DNA of 64,000 nucleotides from Candidatus Protochlamydia naegleriophila (GCF_001499655.1 NZ_LN879503.1:62001-126000); one strand, 5' to 3'; counted from the stretch's first letter, positions 18,266 to 26,693 are shown. Notes: generated by a model from the letters alone, not told the origin. Numbers and translations are program-made.

Positions 18266-18557
18266 AAACGACTCTTGCTGAATTTTTATAAACAGAAAGC
18301 TTATAACGAAGCCAACTTAAATTTTAAATAAGAAGTTGTAGGTTCAGGAAAAATAAATGAATTATTTATAGGACAGAAAAAAAGAAAGATGAAGGAGTGG
18401 TGTTAGGCAAGATGCCGCCAACCCTTAACTCAATTGGAGATTTTCCAGGGAGTTTCAACAAAAGGGGCAAAATAGTTGCAATACTGATGAGTATGGAAGG
18501 GCCTGAGGGTTGGTAGGATATGATGCAATGTCCAAATCGGCTTCAGCTCACCTTTTA

Positions 18558-19124
18558 TTACAAAACATGGCATTTTCCATCTTTAATGTACTTATACAAA
18601 GTGGGTTTGGAAATTTCCACCATCCGGCAAATTTGACCTATAGAATGTTTCTTTTCATCGTACAGCTTTATTGCTAAGGCCATTTTGTCAGCGTTCAGTG
18701 ATTTAGGTCGACCTCCATTACGCCCCCTTGCTCTGGCTGCCTGTAAACCGGCTTGTGTTCTTTCACGAATGAGGTTGCGTTCGAATTCAGCCAGCGCGCC
18801 AAAAAAATGAAAAATGAGTTTTCCTGAGCTTGAAGACGTATCAATCGACTCGTGGATGCTCTTCAGCCCTATCCCTTTTTCATCTAAAAGATTAACCATT
18901 TCAATCAGATCTTTTAGGGATCTACTGAGTCGATCCAGACGCCACACAACGAGAGTGTCCCCCTCTCTTGCATAATCAAATGCCTTCTGTAGTCCAGGTC
19001 TTTGATCCTTTGCTCCGCTCAGGTGATCTTCAAGGATACGCTCACACCCAATTTTGGTGAGTGCATCTTTTTGGAGATCCAAATTTTGATCATCTGTTGA
19101 AACTCTTGCATATCCAATTAGCAT
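18558..19124 (-). CDS. tnpR: Serine recombinase, Tn3-type resolvase
   Basis: The 188-residue product begins MLIGYARVSTDDQNLDLQ with catalytic Ser9 and contains WRLDRLSRSLKDL and the long E-helix region (FHFFGALAEFERNLIRERT), then a C-terminal helix-turn-helix (SIGQICRMVEISKPTLYKYI). Length is normal for Tn3-family resolvases, which resolve cointegrates at res. It is divergent from a tnpA 5' fragment at 19285, the classical arrangement, with the res region between them. It appears intact although its transposase is not. Confidence 0.9.
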   Translation of the reverse strand: MLIGYARVSTDDQNLDLQKDALTKIGCERILEDHLSGAKDQRPGLQKAFDYAREGDTLVVWRLDRLSRSLKDLIEMVNLLDEKGIGLKSIHESIDTSSSSGKLIFHFFGALAEFERNLIRERTQAGLQAARARGRNGGRPKSLNADKMALAIKLYDEKKHSIGQICRMVEISKPTLYKYIKDGKCHVL

Positions 19125-19140
19125 TTCGGTGCCACATTTT

Positions 19141-19240
19141 AGTTAAAAAATAGGTTTCTTTACTCTCTTCAATCTAGGAAGGCGAGCGATCTGAAAATAG
19201 CAAAATGCGCAGTTAAAAAAATGTCCGTTTTCTTTACTCG
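19141..19240. promoter_or_regulatory. Candidate res region between tnpR and tnpA
   Basis: The divergent gap contains two direct repeats, AGTTAAAAAA...TTTCTTTACT at 19141-19164 and AGTTAAAAAA...TTTTCTTTACTC at 19211-19239. In Tn3 elements this gap holds res subsites and both promoters. Assignment is by position. Confidence 0.45.
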
Positions 19241-19284
19241 TCTGGAAGGCATTATGGAAATTTCTAAATTTTGCATCGAGATTT

Positions 19285-20300
19285 ATGAGTAGCATCCATG
19301 AAACTGCCTACCCTCAATTTAAACCAAATTTAACAGATCAAGAACTGGATGAGATCTACACCCCGTCTCAAGAAGAGTTGAAATTTATTCACGAGCAGGG
19401 GAATAGCCAAATAGAGAAACTTTCGCTTCTAGTGCTGCTCAAGACTGGCCAAAGGCTAGGCTATTTCATTCCACCTTCCGATGTCTTTTCTAATATCACT
19501 GCTCACATTGCAAAGTGTTGTCACCTAAACATTGAAAATAGGCAACTTCGTGAATTAGAGCAAACTGGGGCTCGACACCGTCTCCGCGATTTAGCCAGGA
19601 GCTATCTAAAACTGAAAACGTTTGACGAAGAGTGCAAAGCGACAGACAGAGTCAATGGCACAAACTCAAAAAAGAACCTAAGAAGCCCACCAATAAAGAA
19701 GCCAGGTCTTATCTCAACCACCTCTCTTGGTTAAAGGAGTGGGTTAGTCTTCTCCCAGACGTCAGCCACATTCCTGTTGGGATATGGCGGCAACTTGTTT
19801 TTGAAGCCAGAGCGCTGTTTGAAGAAGATCAAACCGGAGAAGCGCTATACCTTGATTTTATTTGAGCCAAAGGGCCCTGGATGACGCCGTAACTATCTTA
19901 TTGCGCAAGGTGAGCTCACTACACAATAGGGCAGATCGGGACTCAAACAGTACCATCTTGAGCATACAAAAAAATTGAAGGCCTTATCAGCCAGTTTAGG
20001 GATGTCCTACATGCCTATCGAGAGGGAGAAAGCGACCTTGAGCGAATAACAAGAATTTCTGCATCTCTTCGGGGCGATCCGGAACGTTTGGTTACGGAAT
20101 GCGATGAACACATGGCCTATTCTGGAAATAATTATATTCCCTTTATGTTGGGTTCTTATCGCTCTCAGAGGCTAATGTTGTTAAATTTTGTAGATTTGCT
20201 GAATATTCAATCCTCATCGAACGACACCTCAATTATTGAAGCTATAAGGGATTTTGCCCTCTATAACCGAAAAAATGCACTCACAAATAATTATCAATGA
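19285..20300 (+). pseudogene. tnpA: Tn3-family transposase, N-terminal and middle part, frameshifted
   Basis: The first 130 residues (ETAYPQFKPNLTDQELDEIY, then LLVLLKTGQRLGYF) are the DUF4158-type N-terminus of Tn3-family TnpA. The frame changes near 19650, is interrupted around 19866-19970, and resumes (SQFRDVLHAYREGESDLERI ... DEHMAYSGNNYIPFM) to 20300. At least three lesions make it inactive. The catalytic DDE part is partly represented by minus-strand fragments at 17036 and 20374. Confidence 0.85.
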
Positions 20301-20330
20301 GCTTACTAGTTATATTCCATAGTCAAATGG

Positions 20331-20373
20331 CGATTTGGCCATTTTCGTCAGAATTCCGGCCAACCCTCAAGTA
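20331..20373. repeat. Terminal inverted repeat of a Tn3-family element
   Basis: The sequence TGGCCATTTTCGTCAGAATT followed by CCGGCCAACCCTC matches, with few changes, the ends of the 112-bp miniature element at 42002-42113. Size and position next to tnpA pieces fit a Tn3-type 38-bp repeat. Confidence 0.7.
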
Positions 20374-20900
20374 GATTGAAAAAGACAGCACGTTTTTAGC
20401 CTCTCCCTTGTTTAGTCCAGCCTTAACGCGACGGCGTAATTCAACATTTTGTAACCAAGCCAGATTAAAAATAGTGCGTTCAATCCGCCCGATTTCTCTT
20501 AATGTCATTGATAAGCCATTCTGATGTGGGTAACTTCCGAGTTGGCTGTAACAGTCCCTTGTTTAATGGAAGCTGCTAGACACAGAATTTCATCCCAAGG
20601 ACTCTTGATGTGTTTTACATTGATAGCATCACCTATCATAGTATTATCGGAGACTGTTTAGCTTCTTTCAATGAAGCAGATTTTTCTGTGGGTAATAAAT
20701 ATTCTTCAAAATCTTTAAACTGACGCGATCCATGCATACAAAGATTGCCTGAACGTAATGCATTTTTAAGTTCTGATAAGACACATAACTCATAAAAACA
20801 TCGATCTATTCCATCATCTGAAAAGAAAAATTTTCTCCCAACGCTTGGATACAAAGCCTGTAGGTATGTCTTTTGGGGCTTTACGTGATTGGTTGGCATT
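20374..20900 (-). pseudogene. tnpA: Tn3-family transposase, central fragments
   Basis: Minus-strand translation in shifting frames gives [50 protein letters not shown] and [18 protein letters not shown] with [13 protein letters not shown], all hallmark TnpA blocks in correct order. The chain ends at the inverted repeat at 20331-20373, so its C-terminal part (now at 17036-17340) was displaced. Confidence 0.85.
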
Positions 20901-20905
20901 CCTTG

Positions 20906-21185
20906 CCTTAATGATTTCCTACCGCAAGATAAACGTTGGCAAATAATTGGGAGGTTGCATTTCCTAGAGGAATTCCCACACTCCCAGAAGGGCCGCTATT
21001 AACTTGAAAGCTATCAATGATTGTATCGATAATTTTTAACGCTTTTTCACCTGCGATATTTTTCGAAGGAGAGTTTTGAGAATCTTGTGATTAACTGTAT
21101 CGAAAAAACGTTTAATGTCTATTTTGAGAGCATAACAGAGCTGGTTTTTTTCTGATCATGCGATGCAGAATTGTGACTTCAAATT
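20906..21185 (-). pseudogene. Reverse-transcriptase fragment
   Basis: The minus strand encodes CYALKIDIKRFFDTVNHKIL, then after a frameshift KALKIIDTIIDSFQ and VGIPLGNATSQLFANVYL. These are palm motifs of bacterial reverse transcriptases (the GxPxGxxTSQ block precedes the YxDD active site). The YxDD part and both ends are absent. It could come from a group II intron maturase, retron or related gene; the surviving part does not decide. Confidence 0.75.
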
Positions 21186-21198
21186 CTGAGCTGACCCC

Positions 21199-21313
21199 CT
21201 AGAGACCGATTTTTGATGCTGGATTATCTCTCCAAAGATCTCTAGAACGAATATATTTCTTTAACGTGTCAGACCTTTTGTGTCCCGTTTGTTTCATAAT
21301 GGCATATTCCTAT
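21199..21313 (-). pseudogene. C-terminal fragment of the tyrosine recombinase gene
   Basis: The bases match the last 35 codons of the complete recombinase at 22580-22700 (MKQTGHKRSDTLKKYIRSR and following) with a few substitutions. It begins right after a TGAGCTGACCCC junction and has no upstream part. Confidence 0.85.
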
Positions 21314-21387
21314 GTCAGTAAATAATAGGTTTGCGTGATGTAATTACATTAGATGGTTATCTAGGCTAGTGTAAGGAACGCGGCCAG

Positions 21388-21528
21388 GAACCAGAAAAAC
21401 TTTTCTCAGGGAATATTCATTTACGATTAAAACCTGATTTACATGCAAAACTTGCTACTGATGCAAAATACCGTGGAATCGGTCTTAATCACTATATTAA
21501 TCAAACTCTACAACAAGCTGTTGGCTAG
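21388..21528 (+). pseudogene. HicB-like antitoxin, C-terminal remnant
   Basis: Forty-six codons end in FSGNIHLRLKPDLHAKLA...NHYINQTLQQAVG, the ribbon-helix-helix DNA-binding tail of HicB-family proteins. The N-terminal RNase H-like part and any HicA toxin are absent. Confidence 0.65.
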
Positions 21529-21769
21529 TTAAGTTTAACAGGCTGGAATTTAAAGTAGGCAATGTCAATCCAACAACCATTCTAAACTTTATTGCTGGCA
21601 TTATCAGCCATATTTTCCTTGTCACAGCTTGCAGTCCAGTGACTTTCATGACATCGCTAAAACCATGCAATTTTAGATAGTCACATTAAGCCTTTGCAAA
21701 GCTTCGAGCGTTGCGCTAGAATATAATCTTCAAATTGCTCACAATACTTTCAGAAAGTTAAACGAAAAA

Positions 21770-22111
21770 TTAATAGATGGCGACGGTCGAAACTATCTTT
21801 GCCAAGGTCTTGATAGTTGGGTTCTTATGCTTAAACGCTTGATAGGCTGTAGATCTAGCTACGTTTGCTTCTTTAAAAAGCGCAACTTTATTATGTTCAT
21901 CCATGTAAATCTCAAGTAATTCCACCACGCCCTCAGGATCATTATTAATAAGACATTCCATGATAGCAGAACCTATGAACTCTTTGCTTAAATATTTTTC
22001 AGGTTCGAATTCACTTATTTTACCCCCTTTTTTAATTCTCAACTTCTCCCCCTTTTTCAACGTAGTATGTGAAGAGGTTTTTTGCCTCTTTAATGTCTTT
22101 GTCTTGTCCAT
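21770..22111 (-). CDS. HigA-like antitoxin
   Basis: ATG 22111 follows GGGGG about eight bases upstream and gives 113 residues. The C-terminal half (EFIGSAIMECLINNDPEG, then ARSTAYQAFKHKNPTIKTL) is the helix-turn-helix of the 'addiction module antidote' family. A basic, probably flexible N-terminal 40 residues is unusual. It overlaps the upstream HigB-like toxin by 80 bases, giving the toxin-first order typical of HigBA. It should bind toxin and repress the shared promoter. Confidence 0.7.
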   Translation of the reverse strand: MDKTKTLKRQKTSSHTTLKKGEKLRIKKGGKISEFEPEKYLSKEFIGSAIMECLINNDPEGVVELLEIYMDEHNKVALFKEANVARSTAYQAFKHKNPTIKTLAKIVSTVAIY

Positions 22112-22373
22112 TTTTGTTACCCCCATATAGAAGAAGTAAATAAATAGAGCCTACTTTTCCATAATAAACACGCTTGCCATCATCCCAACGTAATTCAAAA
22201 ATGCAGTTCTTTGTTATACCTTTATCGTATTCAGAAACATTCTTAAAATCTCCAAAATAGCCACTTTCTTTAATATTTTTGATTCTTTTAGAAATGACGG
22301 CTTTGGTCTTCAAGGATTGTTTGTCGAACCATTCTTTATATTTATCTGTTTGGACTACTTCATACCTATTCAT
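22032..22373 (-). CDS. HigB/RelE-superfamily toxin
   Basis: The 113-residue product has the hallmarks of the addiction-module killer family: EWFDKQSLKTKAVISKRIKNI, CIFELRWDDGKRVYYGKVGS and IYLLLLYGGNKNGQDKDI-KEA. These toxins cleave mRNA on the ribosome. The gene precedes and overlaps its antitoxin. Just upstream, 22382-22399 (TGTAC-N8-GTACA) is a near-palindrome over a TATATA box and is a plausible operator. It appears intact. Confidence 0.8.
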   Translation of the reverse strand: MNRYEVVQTDKYKEWFDKQSLKTKAVISKRIKNIKESGYFGDFKNVSEYDKGITKNCIFELRWDDGKRVYYGKVGSIYLLLLYGGNKNGQDKDIKEAKNLFTYYVEKGGEVEN

Positions 22374-22579
22374 AGCCTTATTGTACTATATATTGTACAT
22401 TTATAACAAGCTGACTGTATTATAAAATAGATAGAGTCATTCACCTCAAAAAATATTAGCGAATTAACTGATTCGTGTATGAAGCGCAAATGTTCCTAAG
22501 ATTAGGTTTTTCTAAGCCTCAATGAAAGAACTCACTTTTTTTCTAGTAAAATCAATTTGAATAAGAGTCAGAAATACAA

Positions 22580-23620
22580 CTAGAGCCCTATTTTAGATGC
22601 AGGATTATCTCTCCAAAGATCTCTTGAGCGAATATATTTCTTTAAAGTGTCGGATCTTTTGTGCCCCGTTTGCTTCATAATGGCATATTCCTGAACGCCA
22701 GCCATTGCAGCAGAGGTAGCAAAGCCTGATCTCAAACTATGTCCAGACATGCCAGTTGCTATTTCCTTTGTTGCTGCATACTTTTTAACTATAATGGCAA
22801 CAGCATGAGAGCTCATTGCTTTCGTTGATTTTTGACCATGTCTATTAATGGGCATAAAAAGAGGGCCTTCCAGAAGGCATCCTACATTAATCCAATCTTG
22901 CAAAGCCCGAACAGGGCAAGTGGTTGGATTGGATCCATAAGGAATCGCAATTTCTCTTCCTTCCCCTTGTTGATCAGTCTTAGATCGCTTTAAATAGATA
23001 ATATAACCATCTCTAACAAGCTTCAAGTCACATAATTGAAGGCTTACAAGCTCTGATCTACGAAAAGCCCCCGCAAAACCAAGCAGAAGCAAAGCTCTAT
23101 CTCTGAATCCTATTAATCTACTCTCGCCTTCTGTTTCAAGTTGAATGCTGTCAATCATTCGTCTTAAGTCTTCAATTAAAATGGGCTCTTTTCCTTTTTG
23201 AGCTGTTCCATGAGTATTCTTGATTCCCTTCCAAGTTTCTTGAATTGAAGGATGCTTCCTATTAAAATCAAGCCCAGCAACTTTATGCGCCTGACTTATC
23301 GCGCTTAGTCTACGAGCTAATGTCGATGTTTTTAAAGGACTTCTTTGATTTTCATTACTGTCTATATAATCTTGAGAAGCTCTATCTGCTAAATAACAAG
23401 CAACAGTACATGGATCAGCTGGTAATGTACTCAAGCCTCTAGCTTGACACCAGAAGCTAAAGTCTTTCCAATCCGAACCATAACTTTTTACCGTATTTTT
23501 AGAGCGTGAATTTTTAGCATAGTCGTTAGCTAATTTAGAGGCATAAATCAGCGACTCTAAAATTTCATTGCCATTAACAATACCATTCTCTTCAAGAAAA
23601 ACTTTATCCAAAGAATTCAT
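22580..23620 (-). CDS. Tyrosine site-specific recombinase
   Basis: The 346-residue product has a SAM-like N-terminal DNA-binding domain (KNTVKSYGSDWKDFSFWCQA at about 41-60) and a catalytic domain with R187 (GAFRRSEL), H294 and R297 (HSLRSGF), H320 (TGH) and nucleophile Y329 (LKKYI). All catalytic residues are present. It may integrate, excise or resolve a mobile unit or plasmid multimers; chlamydial plasmids also carry tyrosine recombinases. Fragments at 14072-14303 and 21199-21313 show that more copies existed. A perfect 16-7-16 inverted repeat lies 75 bases upstream. Confidence 0.9.
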   Translation of the reverse strand: MNSLDKVFLEENGIVNGNEILESLIYASKLANDYAKNSRSKNTVKSYGSDWKDFSFWCQARGLSTLPADPCTVACYLADRASQDYIDSNENQRSPLKTSTLARRLSAISQAHKVAGLDFNRKHPSIQETWKGIKNTHGTAQKGKEPILIEDLRRMIDSIQLETEGESRLIGFRDRALLLLGFAGAFRRSELVSLQLCDLKLVRDGYIIYLKRSKTDQQGEGREIAIPYGSNPTTCPVRALQDWINVGCLLEGPLFMPINRHGQKSTKAMSSHAVAIIVKKYAATKEIATGMSGHSLRSGFATSAAMAGVQEYAIMKQTGHKRSDTLKKYIRSRDLWRDNPASKIGL

Positions 23621-23694
23621 GGCTTACCTTCAACTGTTTTCGATCCAATAAAATTTGCCAGTTTTTTCCATTTTTCAAAAATCTTACTTCCAAT

Positions 23695-23733
23695 TTCTAA
23701 CGTTCGATAAGAACACATTATCGAACGTTAGAA
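23695..23733. promoter_or_regulatory. Perfect 16-bp inverted repeat with 7-bp spacer
   Basis: Arms TTCTAACGTTCGATAA (23695-23710) and TTATCGAACGTTAGAA (23718-23733) flank GAACACA. Two inverted arms around 6-8 bases is the architecture of a tyrosine-recombinase core site, and the recombinase start is nearby. A regulator operator for the divergent genes is the alternative. Confidence 0.6.
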
Positions 23734-23932
23734 TAACATTTTAGCATTATTAATGCAAAGTATATATATTTATAAAAAGGTAAAACTTTTAAACACCTAT
23801 AACCGCTTACTAAATTTGTCAATAAATAGGTAAGTCAATATTTACTTCTATACATTTATGAATTTTTACACTAACATAGATATGTAGATATAGAGGTAAT
23901 ACATCAAAACATTAAAGAGGTATGAGTGAGCA

Positions 23933-24157
23933 ATGGAAGAACAGTCAGAAGATAATTTAGGCTCAAAGAAGAAAAGCTATGTAAAAAATAAATTTACTAC
24001 GTACTTAAACGAAGAAGCTGAGAATGCTTTGACTGAGCTTTATATCCATCGTTTAAGGAAGAATAGAATTGATAGAAGAACCGCACGTTCACAAATTGTT
24101 TGTGAAGCGCTCATCGAATTGTACAAAAAAGAATGTGGAGAAAATGGGCTGTGTTGA
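23933..24157 (+). CDS. Small DNA-binding-like protein, 3' end supplied by a miniature element
   Basis: The 74-residue product is basic in the middle (HRLRKNRIDRRTARSQIVCE) and looks like a ribbon-helix-helix or short helical regulator (KFTTYLNEEAENALTELY). AGAGG lies 12 bases before the ATG. The last three codons and TGA stop lie in the inserted miniature element starting at 24147, so the original protein may have been longer. It is divergent from the recombinase and shares its upstream region with the 16-7-16 repeat. Confidence 0.55.
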   Translation: MEEQSEDNLGSKKKSYVKNKFTTYLNEEAENALTELYIHRLRKNRIDRRTARSQIVCEALIELYKKECGENGLC

Positions 24158-24225
24158 ATAAATGACCTTAAGTCATTGAAGATCATTAAAATATATTACA
24201 AATTATCAATGACTTTCAACACAGC
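24147..24225. mobile_element. Miniature element, divergent member of the GGCTGTGTTGAATAAAT family
   Basis: It begins GGCTGTGTTGAATAAATGA and ends TTTCAACACAGC. At 79 bp it is shorter than the 92-bp copies at 28556 and 30872 and shares only the ends and the AAGTCATTGA stretch. No target duplication is visible. Confidence 0.75.
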
Positions 24226-24487
24226 GTCTCGACACATGCTTATTTGGGTTCTGAATATCGGAAAAAATTGAGATAGTCTCAAAAGAAGCTTCTAAAATGC
24301 TAAGATATGAGACATACTTTAATATAATTAAGATAAAAAATCATTTAATTGCCATCAATGTCTGTCAACTTTTACCAAATGGGGTCAGCTCAGATTAAGC
24401 ACGTTAAGATTTCTTAAACCTATGAATCTGATAATCTTGATAGAAACTCCCACTGATTTATAAACTCTTAAATCAGAATAGTTTGAA
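24226..24487. other. Gene-free junction stretch
   Basis: No coding frame is seen. It contains GGGGTCAGCTCA at about 24380, the inverse of the TGAGCTGACCCC breakpoint motif found at 16040 and 21190. Confidence 0.5.
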
Positions 24488-24673
24488 TAGTTTGCAAGAA
24501 GCTCAAAGTTTAGCAAAAGAATGGAGGGAAGACTATAATAATTGGCGCTCCCTATAGTGCGCTATATGGTCTTTCACCTGAAGAGTTTAGAAAGGCCTAC
24601 AATCTAAAAACAATCAATGCATTGATAGTGCGATTTTTTATTGAAAAATAGACCTAATTAAGGGGTAATGTCA
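24488..24673 (+). pseudogene. IS3-family orfB, 3' end remnant
   Basis: Translation gives SLQEAQSLAKEWREDYNNW, matching the end of orfB of the IS3 element at 28301-29619, then frame lesions and the element end TTAAGGGGTAATGTCA. Only the last 60 codons remain. Confidence 0.85.
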
Positions 24674-24776
24674 AAGTTTTCTGAAGGTTTATCATCTACC
24701 TATAAATCTTCTGATAATCTTCACTCATTTATATAAAACCCACCACTTGGTATTATAAAAGTAACAGAAGGTTTTT

Positions 24777-25037
24777 ATGAAACATGTAGAAAAAAGCCGT
24801 ATTAATTTTGATATTCCTACACCTTTACACCAAGAATTAAAAATCCAAGCTATCCGTTTAGGATTAAGCGTGCGTGGGACCCAAGCTCTGGAAGACAAAT
24901 TGATGGAACTTGCTAGACAAGAAGAAGCAGAAAAAATAGAAAAATATCACATCCTAATGGACAAATACGAAAAAGGTGAAGTTGAAACAATTTCTCATGA
25001 CGAAATGATGAAGCGAGTGGATTGGGATGCCTTATAA
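24777..25037 (+). CDS. RelB-like antitoxin
   Basis: The 86-residue product has an N-terminal ribbon-helix-helix (SRINFDIPTPLHQELKIQAI) and a C-terminal toxin-binding tail (ETISHDEMMKRVDWD). It is a relative of the antitoxin at 43130-43393, which shares SRINF and TISHEEMMKR. The toxin gene should overlap its end; only 19 codons of one remain. It is probably still able to neutralise related RelE toxins such as the one at 43380. Confidence 0.75.
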   Translation: MKHVEKSRINFDIPTPLHQELKIQAIRLGLSVRGTQALEDKLMELARQEEAEKIEKYHILMDKYEKGEVETISHDEMMKRVDWDAL

Positions 25038-25086
25038 AATTGATTATCTTATCGACCTTATTCAAATTAATTATAGACAATCTTAA
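25027..25086 (+). pseudogene. RelE-type toxin, first 19 codons
   Basis: ATG 25027 overlaps the antitoxin end as in intact RelBE operons (compare 43380). The frame MPYKIDYLIDLIQ ends at TAA 25084, just before a hairpin. The rest of the toxin has been lost. Confidence 0.5.
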
Positions 25087-25103
25087 AATCTATGAGATAC
25101 CAG

Positions 25104-25147
25104 ATGCATGTCAACATAATGCTTAAAAACATTATGTTGACATGCAT
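25104..25147. repeat. Perfect 18-bp inverted repeat (hairpin)
   Basis: Arms ATGCATGTCAACATAATG (25104-25121) and CATTATGTTGACATGCAT (25130-25147) flank an 8-base AT-rich loop. It lies between the toxin remnant and a convergent gene. It may be a terminator without a clear T-run or a recombination or binding site. Confidence 0.75.
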
Positions 25148-25177
25148 AATAAATAGAAAAATTAGCATTAAATAAAT

Positions 25178-25696
25178 TTAGATGCCTAATTCTTTTTCAA
25201 CCAATTCCAATGCTTTGGTTTTCCCCCACAGAGGTCCCCAAGTTGACTCACCCATATAATTAAATATGTTATTACGGGAAATGTTTAAGGCAGTACGCAA
25301 AGAAATTTGCTTTCTATACCCTGCTTCACGCCCAGAAAAATCCATATCTCCTGAAGTCCACGGTTCGATTTCAGTCTCCCATATACTAAACTGAGCGTCA
25401 AGCATCTCATCGATTGTCGAAAGATTCCATATAGCCACCTGTTTTTTGTCTATTTCATCCGGTAAGAAAGGTCTCTTTTTATTATCGATTATGAGGTCCG
25501 GATATTTCGCAACTGTTGCCTGAAATAAGCGGTCAAGAGCGTGCTTGATATCTCCACACTTTCTTCTAGTTATGAGTTCTCGATCACTTTTTGGATCTGG
25601 ATCAAATCGGTCGATTGGAATTGTTAATCGATCAATCTCCTTATTCACTGCTGCATAAATACGTTCAAAACATTCTCCAGGTAATATTTCTACCAT
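25178..25696 (-). CDS. Unknown cytosolic protein
   Basis: The 172-residue product has no signal peptide or membrane segment. It has charged N-terminal and middle regions (FDPDPKSDRELITRRKCGD) and a C-terminal part with WETEIEPWTSGDMDFSG and a helix-turn-helix-like stretch (LRTALNISRNNIFNYMG). I do not recognise a family. It stands alone between TA remnants and IS material, convergent with the RelB-like gene. Confidence 0.5.
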   Translation of the reverse strand: MVEILPGECFERIYAAVNKEIDRLTIPIDRFDPDPKSDRELITRRKCGDIKHALDRLFQATVAKYPDLIIDNKKRPFLPDEIDKKQVAIWNLSTIDEMLDAQFSIWETEIEPWTSGDMDFSGREAGYRKQISLRTALNISRNNIFNYMGESTWGPLWGKTKALELVEKELGI

Positions 25697-25867
25697 CTAT
25701 ATTTCCTTCTTAAAACATGATAAAGTCGAACTTCAATAGGATATATAATAGATAAAGACTATTTTTTATCCTAGATAGCCTTTGGAGATTTGCCTGTTGA
25801 TTACGAAATGACAAACTTTTGGCGTTAGAAATTTTACTCGGAAATGATTTAAATTAATCATTTAACA

Positions 25868-26032
25868 GAGAAAGTAAATTAGAGTACTTCCTTAAGAGAA
25901 GTGAAGTTTAAAAGCAATCTCAGTGCGCCACTAACGTCTGATAATATATACATGTTCAACATAGGAATTAATGTGCATTATTTACGTAACTTATCTTGCT
26001 CTATTGATAGATTGTAATTTTTGTTTTATCAT
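25868..26032. repeat. 165-bp dispersed repeat, copy 1
   Basis: The sequence from GAGAAAGTAAATTAGAG to TTTTGTTTTATCA recurs at 41838-42000 with about seven substitutions. Both copies stop abruptly: here it runs into an IS903-like remnant, there into a Tn3-derived miniature element. No coding frame is visible. The remaining 25697-25867 holds nothing recognisable. Confidence 0.9.
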
Positions 26033-26035
26033 GCA

Positions 26036-26693
26036 CTAAAAAATCAAATTTTGATTGCGTAGCATCTGCGGTACAATGCAAGTTCCTCCTTTGTCATAGA
26101 CCTTCTTACGAAATCTACTGGCGTCATAAGCCCCATCACCCCTCACAGATTTTACCCTGCATGGCAAATCTACCAACATGTTTTCTGCTATCTCAGCATC
26201 TCCTCGATCATTCCCTGTTAATACTTTCCAGGGTTTCTGCATCTATTCCAATGTGAAATTTTCTCCATGTTCTGCGTTTACTCTTTCAGTGCAACTTTAC
26301 TTTCCATTCCCCTTCTCCGTGTACCTTAAGTCCTGTAGAATGAAAAATGATATGCCGCGCTTGCTTTCCCTTCGTCAATTGACTGATTCTTTTATGAAGC
26401 GACTTCGCTCGCCTCGAAATATGTGAATAGCTTGGACCCATTGCTGTAAAAAGCGATTGGGCAAATCCTTGTAAGCTCCTTAGAGAGCGTTTATACACTT
26501 GTCTAAGAATCAGCAGCATCAGGATAGCTTCATCAGAATATGTTGCAGACCGTCCTGCTTGACAAGTATGATAGGAGGAAAACCAGTTTTTGATGGCTTT
26601 TTCATCCACCCAAACAGTTATGCTTCCCCTTTGGATAAGGGCTTTGTTATACTCAGCCCAATTTCGAATGCGATAAGTCGGTCCAGTTTGCAT
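26036..26693 (-). pseudogene. IS5-family (IS903-like) transposase, broken
   Basis: The N-terminal frame (26286-26693) starts TYRIRNWAEYNKALIQRG and matches the copy at 27618 except for a small internal deletion (FTAMGPSYS versus FTAIGLDLPIPSYS). A second frame (26036-26242: LTGNDRGDAEIAENMLVDL, SVRGDGAYDASRFRK) carries the second catalytic Asp. The stretch between is frameshifted and the end is lost. The family is IS5, IS903 group, from sequence resemblance. Confidence 0.85.

Noticed and set aside
26178-26426. Plus-strand frames over the IS903-like and IS1 copies
   Set aside because: They recur at every IS copy as the antisense of transposase genes.
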